A stretch of DNA of 64,000 nucleotides, taken from assembly GCA_029204045.2 (NCBI GenBank), contig CM055065.1, forward strand, positions 9,995,024-10,059,023, read 5' to 3'. The position numbers and the translations under genes are program-made. Shown one piece after another: positions 33,011-43,981 of the stretch. Source of the DNA: Tillandsia leiboldiana. Taxonomy: Eukaryota; Streptophyta; Magnoliopsida; Poales; Bromeliaceae. The notes beneath the pieces are model-generated. The model was not told the origin of the DNA. It saw only the letters and a program-made list of their open reading frames with translations, and made no database searches. Positions within the stretch are counted from its first letter, which is position 1. Each line of letters begins with the position of its first letter.

Positions 33011-34001
33011 GGTTACTTTTGCATCTGATTGGGGAATCAGTTTTCTTTAGTGGAGGGTTGTGTTCCACTGGGGGCTTTATAGTTGTGATCCAATCCTGCT
33101 TTTATCACCGCGCGGTTATTGCCCGTGAGGCTTTTATTACCCCGGCGCGGTTATTGCCCGGTGGTGCTTTACTCGTGTGGGTAGCTCCCCTCGAGATCCC
33201 CTTCGGAGGCCGGGGCTGGACGGTTATGGACAGGTTTGCTATCACATCGGCGCGGCTTATTTGCCCGATGATGAGGGCGGCAGCAGGAATTTTGCTATCA
33301 CATCGGCGCGGCTTTTTGCCCGATGATGAGGGCGGTACAGATTGGGTTTATCTGGGACGGTTGGTTATTGTGGCTTACGGTTATTTCCAGTTTAGGACTG
33401 TATTTTAGAGGCATAGTAGTGGTAGATTTCCCTTTTGGCAGCGGTTTCATTTCTTACCACTCTTCTTTCCTTTTTGCCTCTGGTAGGCCTAGTTGGTGTG
33501 TCAGAGTTTGAGGTTTTACCCACTAGGGAGGCTACTGGTTTACTAGTAGTTCTCACCCCAATTCTTCTTTCCTCTTTTTCTTCTACCTTGTTTTGCAGTG
33601 ACTTCTGCGGGTGCTGCTGGGCTTTCAGCGGCGGGTCGAGGAGAGGGGACGGCTGAGTAGATAGATCTCGAGGCAGGATGAGCGTGTTAGCTGGACTGTT
33701 GGTGTACCCAGGTCTTTCTCAGACGGTTGTACTTTTACATTTGGGACTGGCTTTTGCCAGCAGGTTGTATTTATTTTGGTGAGCTGGGAAGAGACAGATG
33801 TATCATTTATACAGATGTATTGTATTTATTTCCAGCTTCAGTCTGAGATGTACTAGTTTTAGTTCAGCTCTGTTTTCTTTGCTCTTTTATTGTTATTTCT
33901 TATATCTGAGCAGGTTTGGCGCTTCGTGTACACGGGAAATACCGTGTGCACGGCGGATCTGTAGACGGGCCCGGGTTCTGGTTTACACCCGGGGCGTGAC
34001 A

Positions 34002-35256
34002 CTCGCTCTCTTGACAAGGAAGTTTCGCCGCAACTTTCGAAGGGGTAATTCAAGCAAATCTCCATCCTTCGGAAAGTCGAACAAAGGCAAGGGTACTTCA
34101 GGTTACAAGTCAAGAAAGCAAGAGAACTTCTCAAAGGATAAGAAAAGTTTAGAAGGACAACTACAATGCTTCAAATGTCGAGGCTACGGCCACATTGCAA
34201 CGGAATGTCCTAACAAGTATCCGGCAAAGAAGAAGGCGATGCAAGTCGTCACTTGGGATGACAACTCAACGTCAAATGAGTCGTCTTCGAGTGATGAAGA
34301 AAAGAGCTCCACTGCATTCCACGCGTCCGTATCTTCACCCTTCATGTGCTTTATGGCAAGTACATCTGAGTCGTTGTACAACTCCACTGTTGAAAAGAAT
34401 GCAACGGACAACGAATTGGATGATTCGGAAGGTGAAGAATTTGCTCTAGCCTATCACAGATCTTTACGGGATTTAAGAAACCGGCTAAGCAAAACAAGGG
34501 GTTGAGAGGGAGATTGCAGGATCTCGAAGAAGAAGTAAAAAGGGTAACTTCTCTCTCGACCGATCTTGAAGTGGAAAGGGATAAACTGATAAAAGAAATG
34601 TTTCCCTTCAAGAGTCCAATGAGCAACTCGAGAAGAACTATATAGATATGGTGAACAAAGCGAACTATTTCTTGAAGCTCTACGGCGAGGCCCGACGGGA
34701 AAAATTGGAAATGACAGAGACCATTTGCCAACTCAAGGATGACTTACAGCAATTTTCCTTAGGAAGGAGTAAGTTGGATAAACTTCTTGGTCTAGGTCAA
34801 ACAAACAAGTTCGGCCTCGGATACAATCGAACTGAAGACAATTTTAGTTCGGTTGGGACAGTCTTTGTGCCTCAGTCGGTATCTCCTTCTCCGACACCGG
34901 AAATCATGACAACCAACGACAACAAGCCTACTTCATCCTCTTCAGAATCATCAAGCACAAAGGTATGCTTTCGTTGTAATTTTGCAGGGCACATTGGAAG
35001 AAATTGCAAGATTGGAGCTCAAAGATCAAATCAACCACATCTTGCAACTGCTACCAATAAGTTCACTCCATGGAATTCAAAGAAGGATTTTCCTAAAGAA
35101 AAGGACATTGGTAGTACTTCAAACAAGACGATGACAAAAGAAAAAGACCAATCTTGCAAGACGTCTTCATCAAGGAAAACTTTTCAACCATTGCCAACAT
35201 ACTCCAAAACTCAAAAGGTTTGGGTATGCAAAGGTGAAACCCCTCCTTGTCTTTAA
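34002..35256 (+). pseudogene. gag: Copia-3 gag, C-terminal part (broken)
   Basis: It opens within LALLTRKFRRNFRR, includes zinc knuckle 1 (CFKCRGYGHIATEC), the Ser/Asp linker, a coiled coil and zinc knuckle 2 (CFRCNFAGHIGRNC), and ends KVWVCKGETPPCL then a stop at 35254-35256. Single-base frameshifts near 34475 and 34595 break the coiled coil. The N-terminal capsid-like part lies on the missing left side of gypsy-A. Confidence 0.85.
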
Positions 35257-35299
35257 TCGTTCTTCGATTAAATCTTGTGTAGTTTATGTATACTACTTT

Positions 35300-37789
35300 C
35301 TTTTCTTCTTTTTCTTTTGGCCGACCCGTCAACCATCTTTGGGAGGTAAATGGTACATTTTTTTATTGGTTGATGATTTCTCTCAGTTTTCATGGGTAGC
35401 ATTTTTAAAAGAGAAAGCTGATACGTTTGACTCTTTTCATGAGATTTGCCATCGTATTATGATTGAAAAGAATGAAAAGATCATTCGTGTTAGAAGTGAT
35501 AGAGGTGGAGAATTCATAAATTCAAAATTCATTGATTTTTTGCACTTCAAATGGAATCAAACATGAATTCTCGGCACCCTATACACCTCAGCAGAATGGT
35601 GTTGTTGAGCGCAAGAACAGGGTTGTTCAAGAGATGGCGCGTGTGATGCTTCATAGCCGGAATTTACCGCTACATTTTTGGGCTGAAGCTGTGAACACCG
35701 CTGTCTATGTCATTAATAGAGTTTACTTGCGCCCAGGAACTTTAAATACACCATATGAGCTGTGGTTTAGTAGAAAACCCAATATCAAATATTTTCGTGT
35801 CTTCGGGAGTCGATGTTACATTTTACGTGACCGTGAAAATCTTGGAAAGTTCGACTCTCGAAGTGATGAAGGGATCTTTTTGGGTTATTCTACGAATAGC
35901 AGAGCATATCGAGTATTTAACATTGAATCTAAGACGATCGTAGAATCTATAAATGTTAAAGTAGATGAAGCTTTTCACTTTGAAACTGGAAAATCTACCC
36001 TCGATATCTCTCTAGATGATGATTCTCCTGCTAGTGCATCTTCTCATAATAATACTTCCAATATTAATGATGCATCTAATGGTTCTTCTAGTTTATCTGA
36101 TGTGCAGGAATCATCTCATATATCTCCGAGTACTCCGTTTCAACAAACGTTACGAATCTCCAAGGATCATCCGGAATCGAATATTATTGGAGATCCACAT
36201 GAAGGAGTCAGAACTCGGAGGCAGTTGGTTTGTGGATTCGCTTGCTACGTATCTTTAATCGAACCAAAGAACATAGATGAAGCTCTTCAGGATGACTACT
36301 GGATTAAAGCAATGCAGGAAGAGCTCCATCAATTTGAGCGAAACAAAGTCTGGGAATTAACGAAGTCTCCAAAGCAACACAATGTGATAGGTACCAAATG
36401 GATCTTCAAGAACAAGAAAAATGAGGATGGTACTATCATCAGGAACAAGGCACGATTAGTTGCTCAAGGCTACTCTCAAGTAGAAGGTATAGACTTTGAT
36501 GAAACCTTCGCCCCTGTAGCTAGACTCGAGTCCATTCGTATACTATTCGCTATTGCTTGTCATTTAAAATCAAATTATTTCAAATGGACGTTAAGAGCGC
36601 ATTTCTAAATGGGTTTTTAAATGAGGAAGTTTATGTGGCTCAACCGAAAGGTTTTGTAGATCATAAACAACCTAACCATGTTTTTCATTTGAAAAAGGCT
36701 CTTTACGGTCTGAAACAAGCACCGCGAGCATGGTACGAAAGGTTAACAAAGCACCTTTTGGAGAAGGGCTATACTCGAGGGGGAGCTGATAGGACTCTCT
36801 TTGTGAAGCATTATCAAAGCAATTTCATTGTAGCACAAATCTATGTCGATGACATTGTATTTGGCGCAACAAGAGATAATGATGCTTCTAAATTCGCAGA
36901 AACCATGGAAAGCGAATTTGAGATGTCCATGATGGGCGAATTGACTTATTTCCTTGGATTGCAAATTAAACAAAATGATGAAGGTATTCACTTGAGTCAA
37001 TCCAAGTATGCAATGGAGTTGGTCAAAAAGTTTGATCTAGAAAATTGTAAAGATTTTCCGACTCCAATGGGAACTAGCCACAAGGGACTTGGAAGTGAAT
37101 CACATAGAGAGAATGTAGACGAGAAACTGTATCGAAGTATGATTGGAAGTCTACTTTACCTCACGGCTAGTCGCCCGGATATATCTTTTGGTGTTGGGAT
37201 TTGTGCGAGATATCAATCAGCACCAAAGGAGGTTCACCTGAAAGCGGTGAAAAGGATCATCCGGTATATCAAAGGATCAATTAATTTCGGAATTTGGTAT
37301 CCTATGGGAACAAGTTTGGATATTGTTGAATACTCAGATGCCGATTGGGCAGGATCAGTGGATGATCGGAAAAGCACGAGTGGTGCATGCTTCTATCTTG
37401 GCCATTGCCTTGTTGCATGGCACAGTAAAAAGCAGAACTGCATAGCACTCTCGACTGCCGAAGCGGAATACATTTCAGCTGGAAGTTGCTCAACTCAACT
37501 CATTTGGATGAAAAGCGTATTGAGCGACTTCCGCATTTCAGCATCTTCGGTAACAATACTTTGTGACAACACTAGTGCTATTAACATTTCTAAAAACCCT
37601 GTGTTGCACTCTAGAACAAAACATATTGAACTTAGATATCATTTTCTTAGAGAGCTAGTTGAATCAAATATTCTTCAACTTTCATATTTTTCAACTGAGG
37701 ATCAATTAGCTGACATTCTAACAAAACCTTTGGATCAAAAACGTTTTATTCATTTACGAAAAGCAATTGGGATGCTTTCCTTGAAATAA
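35300..37789 (+). pseudogene. pol: Copia-3 pol: partial integrase, reverse transcriptase, RNase H (two frameshifts)
   Basis: It has the same abrupt start as copia-2, at PTRQPSLGGKWY within integrase, about 50 bases after the gag stop and following a pyrimidine-rich run. Second Asp and Glu of integrase are present, as are YVDD (36842-36853) and the full RNase H, ending GMLSLK at TAA 37787-37789. Frameshifts lie near 35537 (in FIDFCTSNG) and near 36563 (in CHFKIKLF), both in T-runs. RNase H is intact here, unlike in copia-2. Confidence 0.85.
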
Positions 37790-38237
37790 TCTTCTTTTTG
37801 AAATCTTTGCTTAGGATAGGTTTTGTATTTGTTTTTGTTTTGTTCATTATCTATGTTTGTACATAGGACATTAATTGAGCATAGATCATAATTGACTTTA
37901 ATTGCATCTTTTCGCACATTTAGAAATTTATTATGCTTTTGCCATCACAATATTTCACTGTTGCAATGATTATTTATGTAAATTAAATCATCTTCTAAAG
38001 TGATCAAAGTTAATTTCTCTCTCTCTATGATCTCTTGGTATAGTCATTATCTTATTTGACTGCTTAGTCGAGTATGAAATCGAGATCAATATTTGGTTGA
38101 ATACTTTATATCTTAAATAATTGATAGCCAATTGAGGGGGAGTCATAGAAAAGGTAAAATGCTCAAAAGATGTGGAAAGAGTTACATCTCAATGAGGAGT
38201 GTGAAAACTACCACCACATGGAGGAAAGAGCTACCAC

Positions 38238-38251
38238 CTCGGTCGTCCGAG
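38238..38251 (+). other. Conserved stem-loop (copia-3 copy)
   Basis: CTCGG-TCGT-CCGAG in the block after pol; see 12243-12256. Confidence 0.65.
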
Positions 38252-38731
38252 TATTGTGTGCAGCTACCACATGTATACCTAGCATGGTTGTTCAAATTTT
38301 TGATTAAGTAAAATGCATGTTGAAATACTTGACTCCGTCAAATTTCAAGGTTGGTATAAGGTGGGTTTTTAATGAAAGATGCTCAAAGAGCCACTCTCTT
38401 CAACAGATTGTCTAGATACATTATCTACTATATTTGGGATTTCAAACATCTATTGATCTTTGTATTTCATTTTCTTTACTGAATTGATGATTTGATAAAG
38501 GCATTACTCATAAGATCAAGTTAGATGTAATTGAAGGTGTTCAACTTTAAGGGATTTAATTTTTGTAAATTTTCGTTTCATTTTTGGATATTATTGATAG
38601 ATTTGGCATAATCTAATTCTTGTTGTATGAAACGATGATTTTTTTTTAAAGTTGATACACATTTGCGCTTACAATCTTTTTCTGGTTTTTCTTGAATTTC
38701 TCTGAAATTTTCTAAAGAAAAAGTTGGGGCC

Positions 38732-38899
38732 GATCCGGATCGGGCTAGATGATCCGGATCCCGAACGCAGGAATTCTTCTGCGGGCTGACGATCCGGATT
38801 GTATCTGCCGATCCGGATCCCGAACGCAGTTTCTCACTGCGGGTAGCCGATCCGGATCGCAGTTATGAACTGATCCGGATCGCGGCTAGGTTTTATAAA
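38732..38899 (+). promoter_or_regulatory. Internal promoter of the copia-3 accessory gene
   Basis: Palindromes GATCCGGATC (one with a final T) start at 38732, 38751, 38791, 38810, 38849 and 38872: three pairs with 19, 19 and 23 bp between starts and 58-59 bp between pairs. TATAAA lies at 38894-38899. Exon 1 would follow about 30 bp downstream and has no ATG. Confidence 0.7.
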
Positions 38900-39016
38900 G
38901 AACGAAAGGGGTTTTTGATTTCTTTACTCCAATCTTTTGTTCCAAAGTTTCCAGAGCCTCTCTCTCTAGATTTCATCCTTCCTGGAAGCTTTCAAACTCA
39001 GGTTCTTCAACTCCAA

Positions 39017-39401
39017 GTAAGTTTTATTGATCAAAATCTCGGTTTTTCACCGTTTTTCTCTTTTCCTCCTCAAACGTGATGAATTTCTTGGATCAACTTT
39101 GTTTGTGGATGGTTTTTGATCAAATTTCTTTTGAAATAAGAACTCTGGGTAGATTAGTTTTGATTATATGCTAGGTATTCTCCTGATTAACGGATTTTTA
39201 GGCTTCGATTTCTAAAATTTCGGTTTTAGGGCATATAATAAGGATTTTCGAAAATCATGCAATTGATCTATTTTTAAAAGTCCTTTTGCAAAACTAATTT
39301 GATTCTTAGTCTCTCTACATGATTATGATTGTTTGGGTACAATTTTTTCAATCTTTGAAAATTAACAATTTTTCATGTGTTCTTGAGTTGGTTTTTCACA
39401 G
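39017..39401 (+). other. Predicted intron upstream of the copia-3 accessory gene
   Basis: Donor CCAA|GTAAGTTTT, acceptor TTTTTCACAG|GAC, 385 nt. It contains several ATGs that would block initiation if retained (near 39078, 39106 and 39166). Confidence 0.65.
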
Positions 39402-39470
39402 GACAATTTCTCTAAACTTAAAGCACTAGAATCAATAGCACTCTCTTGGTTAATCCTGTTACTGGTCACA

Positions 39471-40034
39471 ATGGTGCACAAGAGTACATTTGTAAAAGAG
39501 AAACCGGATGTTTCAACAGGAGATAAGACAACCGAAGGCAGGGAGGACAGCTCAGAGTACGATACGGAAGAATGGGATGAATTCTTCAAAGATGTTCAAC
39601 AGAAGATTGATGAGGAAAACAGAAAATCTGTCAAAGGCAAAAGGCTTATGAAATCTGCATCAACAACTAAGCAATATACAAGACGAAAGAATGTCCTAAG
39701 AAGTGAAAGTTATCATAGTGGGTTGCTTACTAGAGCTCGCTCACTCTCTGGGGTTCTACAAACTGAATCTCCATGGGTTAAGGGATTGGATGCACCATCT
39801 GCTTCTAGACAGCATCCATCACACTCGAAAAGACAGGGTACAGACGCTGCTGTATTGGAATCGCTTCACCAGGAACAACAAAGACTCTCTGCTGCACAAG
39901 AGAGGATATCGAAAGAACTTCAGCAAATTTCCTCTGAACACAAGAAGATCAAGAAGAAGTGTTCAACTATTTCGACAATGCTTAAAGGGATTTTGAGCAA
40001 GCTGAGTTGTACCAGCTCAGACTCCTCCGACTGA
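39471..40034 (+). CDS. Accessory protein of copia-3, shortened form (187 residues)
   Basis: The ATG at 39471 is the first in the inferred exon 2. In-frame sequence just upstream codes a hydrophobic stretch like that of the copies in copia-2 and copia-4, but here the ATG lies after it, so the hydrophobic segment (SWLILLLVT) would not be translated from this start. The frame keeps an acidic linker and the C-terminal heptad region (QEQQRLSAAQERISKELQQI) with the SSDSSD tail. The conserved central core (RECIGERH to RLPFPLIIMRIL in the relatives) is absent, yet the frame remains open. It may be a functional short form or a chance in-frame deletion. Confidence 0.7.
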   Translation: MVHKSTFVKEKPDVSTGDKTTEGREDSSEYDTEEWDEFFKDVQQKIDEENRKSVKGKRLMKSASTTKQYTRRKNVLRSESYHSGLLTRARSLSGVLQTESPWVKGLDAPSASRQHPSHSKRQGTDAAVLESLHQEQQRLSAAQERISKELQQISSEHKKIKKKCSTISTMLKGILSKLSCTSSDSSD

Positions 40035-40981
40035 ACTGCACCTTCCTTTTCTTTTTGTGCAGGATTTTGACTTTAGGATTTAGTTTTATACTTACTTTAG
40101 CGTAGTTCTCAGGTTTTACGTTTTATTGGAACTTTTCACTCTCCTAACATTTCGTAGTCTTAACTACATTTTGGCTTTGTTTTGTGACAAAAAGGGGGAG
40201 AGAGTTTAGAACAATGATTTGAACAATGAACAATGATTGTGAAAATCTTGATGATGAAGATTTTGTATACATCAAGGTAAGTATCTCTTCAACTTCAACT
40301 TTGGTTTTCATCTTGTGATTGTTTGCATGTCTCGACTAACTATTCGACTAACTATTTGGGCATGTAATATAACTAACAAGTTGATGTTGGACTAACATTG
40401 TGTGACATTTGGTTTTTAGTTGCATAGGAAGATATGTTGGTTTTTGACTATGATTCTCTTACATATCTGAATTCTCAAATGTCATGATGATTAGATAAAC
40501 TCTATCTCTGTACTAGGTTTTGTATGCTAAATATTCTTGAGGTATCTAACGATCTCTTTTTGTCAAGAATGATTTCTTTGTGCAGAGAGTACAGATGTCT
40601 AAGTCTAGAGTCTGTTTTAGGAGTTTATCTCATATTTTTAAATTTTTGGATCTCCATTGTAAATTTTTGTTGTATGGTGATAGCAACAAAAATATCTTTT
40701 TGAATTTTCTTTAGTGGATCTGTGTTTTGTCACGAAACCGCCAAAGGGGGAGATTGTTACGGAATTTGAGTTGGCGTAGTTTCGTGAAAGTCTCAAGTCT
40801 TGAAGATTGAAGGTGAAGAAAGTTGGATCATTTAACTCAATCTCAAGAAAGAAGAATTCAAAAGGATCAGGTATGTTTAACTAAAGATTTTGTGTGATCC
40901 GAATACTTCTTGTAGTGTAGAAACACTTGGAAGAATCTTTCATTGCATAAAAATCAAAAACTGGACTTGGGACATGTTCAG

Positions 40982-41336
40982 GATCCGGATCAGGTTGTTC
41001 GATCCGGATCCCGAAGGTGGTTCATTCATACACCAGTTCAATCCGGATCGTAGCCTCTTGATCCGGATCCCGAACACTTAGTTTACCATCTTCCTTGAAC
41101 GATCCGGATCAGGCTTCGCAATCCGGATCCCGAACGTTGATGTTTGGTGAACTGTATGAACGATCCGGATCAAGCACTTCGATCCGGATCCCGAACCTTC
41201 GTTTTTCTGGAACTGGCTGACTCGTTACGACGATCCGGATCACAGCTAGTCCGATCCGGATCGCCGTCCGTAAAATTTCCAGAAATGTTAGGTTTTTGAT
41301 TCTTATCTCCTTCCTAGGGTTTCTAACCTATAAATA
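40982..41336 (+). promoter_or_regulatory. Copia-3 LTR promoter array and TATA box
   Basis: Ten GATCCGGATC-type palindromes run between 40982 and 41262, mostly in pairs about 19-21 bp apart (for example 40982/41001 and 41101/41120). TATAAATA follows at 41329-41336. Confidence 0.75.
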
Positions 41337-41623
41337 GACCCTATGACTCTTCTTCTAGGGCTAATCCAAAAAGAGGCCGAAAATAACAATAGCCGTCATT
41401 TTCATATATACGCCTCTAGATCCACATATAGAGAAGAAAGGAAATCATTAGAGAATACTCTATGTTTCTTCATCTATATTGATTAGTTTGATTCTAGGTT
41501 TTCATACTCACATCTTGAGTTGAATCAAACTAATGAATACGTAGATGGTATTTCCGATCTATCTTTGATCTAAGTATTCGGCGGATCATCACCACCCAAA
41601 ACAACGATTTACCCCAAAAATTG

Positions 41624-41805
41624 GCGCGTGGATTCGCGTGTCCTTGTGGATTCAAGGTTCAACCGCTCTCGTGGATTCGGAGCGAGGCACGTTCGTGGAT
41701 TCGAAGGGTGCTATTGGGTGAAGACCGTGGATTCGGTCGGACGTCGTGGATTCGACGTTGGACGCCGTGGATTCGGCGTTGGGCGCAGATCGTGGATTCG
41801 AGAAG
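41624..41805 (+). other. Hairpin array of the copia-3 LTR (eight TGGATT units)
   Basis: Stems in order: GCG/CGC, CCTTG/CAAGG, GCTC(T)CG/CGGAGC with one bulge, TTCG/CGAA, GACCG/CGGTC, ACGTCG/CGACGT, ACGCCG/CGGCGT and TCG/CGA, all around TGGATT. Confidence 0.8.
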
Positions 41806-42103
41806 CGTCGCGGAGCGAGCGGAGAAGATCCTCTAGGAGCGTATGGAAAAGGTTGAGTCGTAAGTGTGTACGGTAAATCACCTTGTACGTGTTTTAATTC
41901 TAGTGGATTTCTGCCGTGTTATCGGTCCCGTGGTTTTTTACTCCGGTGATGGAGTTTTCCACGTAAAAATCTTGCGTATTATTTTTATTTCCGCATTGGG
42001 TTTTTATCGCAACGATTTTTTGAGTGTTTATGCGTTTACACCTATTCACCCCCCTCTAGGTGTTTTTTCCCCTATTTAGATCCGTATTACATATAACCCA
42101 ACA

Positions 42104-42406
42104 TGTTCAACTCAACTCATTTGGATGAAAAGCGTGTTGAGCGACTTCCGGATTTCAGCAACTTCGGTAACTGTTTTATGTGACAACACTAGTGCTATAA
42201 ACATTTCAAAAAACCCTGTGTTGCACTCTAGAACAAAACACATTGAACTTAGATATCATTTTCTTAGAGAGCTAGTTGAATCAAATATTCTTCAAATTTT
42301 CTACATTTCAACTGAAGATCAATTAGCTGACTTTTTAACAAAACCTTTGGATCAAAAACGTTTTATTCATTTGCGTAAAGCAATTGGAATGCTTTCCTTG
42401 AAATAA
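42104..42406 (+). pseudogene. pol: Copia-4 pol, RNase H C-terminus
   Basis: In frame from the junction (CSTQLIWMKSVLSDF) to GMLSLK and TAA at 42404-42406. It contains the KHIELRYHFLREL and LADFLTKPLD motifs. It lost only what lies left of the copia-3 insertion. Confidence 0.85.
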
Positions 42407-42847
42407 CCTCTTTTTGAAACTTTTGTTTAGGTTAGATTTTGTTTTTGTGTTTTTGTTCATTATCTATGCTTAGACATAGAACATTAATTAAGCATTAGCT
42501 TTATTGACTTTAACTGCATCCTTTTATATATTTAGAAATTTATTATGCCTTGGATATCATAATATTTCATTTGATGCAATGATCATTTATGTCAATTAAA
42601 TCATCTTTGTTTTGATCAAAGTCAATTTCTCTCTCAATGATCTCTTGGTATAGTTATTATCTTATTTGACTATTTAGTCGAGTATGAAATCGAGATCAAT
42701 GTTTGGTTGAATACTTTATATCTTAAATAATTGATAGCCAATTGAGGGGGAGTCAAAGAAAAAGTATTATGCTCAAAAGATGTGGAAAGAGTTACATCCC
42801 AATGAGGAGTGTGAAAACTACCACCACATGGAGGAAAGAGCTACCAC

Positions 42848-42861
42848 CTCGGTCGTCCGAG
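42848..42861 (+). other. Conserved stem-loop (copia-4 copy)
   Basis: CTCGG-TCGT-CCGAG; see 12243-12256. Confidence 0.65.
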
Positions 42862-43342
42862 TACTGTGTGCAGCTACCACATGTATACCAAGCAAGGTTT
42901 TTCAAGTTTGATTAAATAAAATGCATGTTGAAATACTTGACTCTGTCAAAATTTCAAGGTTGGTATAAGGTGGAAATTTTAATGAAAGATGCTCAAGGAG
43001 CCACTCTCTTCAATAAATTGACTAGATATATTTTCTAACTTATCTGGGATTTCAGACATCTATTGATCTCTGTATTTCATTTTCTTTACCGAATTGATGA
43101 TTTGATAAAGGCATTACTCATAAGATCAAGTTAGATGTAATTGAAGTTGTTCAACTTTAAGGGATTTAATTTTTATAAATTTTCGTTTCATTTGTTGGAT
43201 GTTATTGATAGATTTGGCATAATCTATTTCTTGTTGTATGAAACGATGATTTTCGTTTAAAGTTGATACACAAAAGTGCTTACAATCTTTTTCTGGATTT
43301 TGTGAAATTTTTCTAAATTTTTCTAAGGAAAAAGTTGGAGCC

Positions 43343-43452
43343 GATCCGGATTGGACCTGCCGATCCGGATCTCGAACGCAGATTTTCTCTGCGGGTAGCC
43401 GATCCGGATCGAAATCACGAACTGATCCGGATCGCGGCTAGGGTTTTATATA
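43343..43452 (+). promoter_or_regulatory. Internal promoter of the copia-4 accessory gene
   Basis: Palindromes start at 43343 (last base T), 43362, 43401 and 43424: two pairs with 19 and 23 bp between starts, 58 bp between pairs. TATATA is at 43447-43452. One pair fewer than in copia-3. Confidence 0.7.
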
Positions 43453-43568
43453 GAACAAAAGGGTTTTGATTTCTTTTACTTCAATCTTTTGTTCAAAAGT
43501 CTCCAGAGCTTCTCTCTCTAGAATTCATCCATCTTGGAAGCTTTCAAACTCAAGTTCTTCGATTCCAA

Positions 43569-43951
43569 GTAAGTTTTATTGATCAAAATCTCGGTTTTTC
43601 ACAGTTTTTCATATTCTTCCTCAAAAACGTGATGAATTTCCGTATCTTTCTCGTTTGTGGATGGTTTTTGATCAAATTTCTTTTGAAATAAGAACTCTGG
43701 GTAGATTAGTTTTGATTATATGCTAGGTATTCTAATGATAAACAGATTTTTGGCCTTCGATTTCAAAAATTTCGGGTTTAGGGCATATAATGGAAATTTT
43801 CGAAAATCATGCGATTGATCTATTTTTAAAATTCTTTTTGCAAAACTAATTTGATTCTTAGTCTCTCTACACGATAATGATTGTTTGGGTACAATTTTTC
43901 AACTTTTTGAAAATTAACAATTTCTTCGTGTTCTTGAGGTGTTGCTCACAG
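43569..43951 (+). other. Predicted intron upstream of the copia-4 accessory gene
   Basis: Donor CCAA|GTAAGTTTT, acceptor TTGCTCACAG|GAT, 383 nt, with internal ATGs. Its splice sites match those of the other two copies. Confidence 0.65.
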
Positions 43952-43981
43952 GATTTCCTTTCTCACAAGAAACTAGTAGCA

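Larger units (their letters stand above)
26710..34001 (+). mobile_element. Gypsy-A: non-autonomous Ty3/gypsy element with giant LTRs
   Basis: It consists of a partial 5' LTR (26710-28446), a primer site (28454-28465), a 1.8-kb internal region without recognisable gag or pol, a GTTTCGAGGACGAAACTT block and polypurine tract (30189-30221), and a complete 3.78-kb 3' LTR. The LTR is twice as long as the internal region, as in non-autonomous large retrotransposon derivatives. It is inserted in the gag of copia-3. Confidence 0.85.
30222..34001 (+). repeat. Gypsy-A 3' LTR (complete, 3,780 bp)
   Basis: TGTGATGACC...GGGGCGTGACA. In order: an upstream half shared with LTR C, a GC-rich segment with CACGTG boxes (near 30769, 30845, 30957 and 30997), TATAAAA at 31199-31205, a transcribed part with a tandem array (32655-33010), duplicated CATCGGCGCGGCTT blocks (33245 and 33301) and a conserved terminus. 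Confidence 0.9.
34002..42103 (+). mobile_element. Copia-3: Sirevirus-type element, left end missing
   Basis: It starts abruptly in the middle of gag where gypsy-A is inserted, then runs through gag, pol, the internal promoter, a shortened accessory gene and the 3' LTR (40755-42103). It is sequence-related to copia-2 throughout and carries the same protease/integrase deletion. It is itself inserted in the RNase H region of copia-4. Confidence 0.9.
40755..42103 (+). repeat. Copia-3 3' LTR
   Basis: 1,349 bp, TGTTACGGAATTTG...ATATAACCCAACA, preceded by CCAAAGGGGGAGAT. It is followed directly by TGTTC of copia-4, the probable 5-bp target site. Confidence 0.9.

Noticed and set aside
34002..34505. 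Chimeric gene joining the gypsy-A LTR end to copia gag (frame from 33798)
   Set aside because: It is a read-through from the LTR into gag at an insertion junction, not a designed fusion; the gag part stops at a frameshift.
41624..41805. Possible CRISPR-like array
   Set aside because: Repeats are only about 10 bp, spacers are not uniform, and it sits in a retrotransposon LTR of a plant nuclear genome. The covarying stems explain it better.
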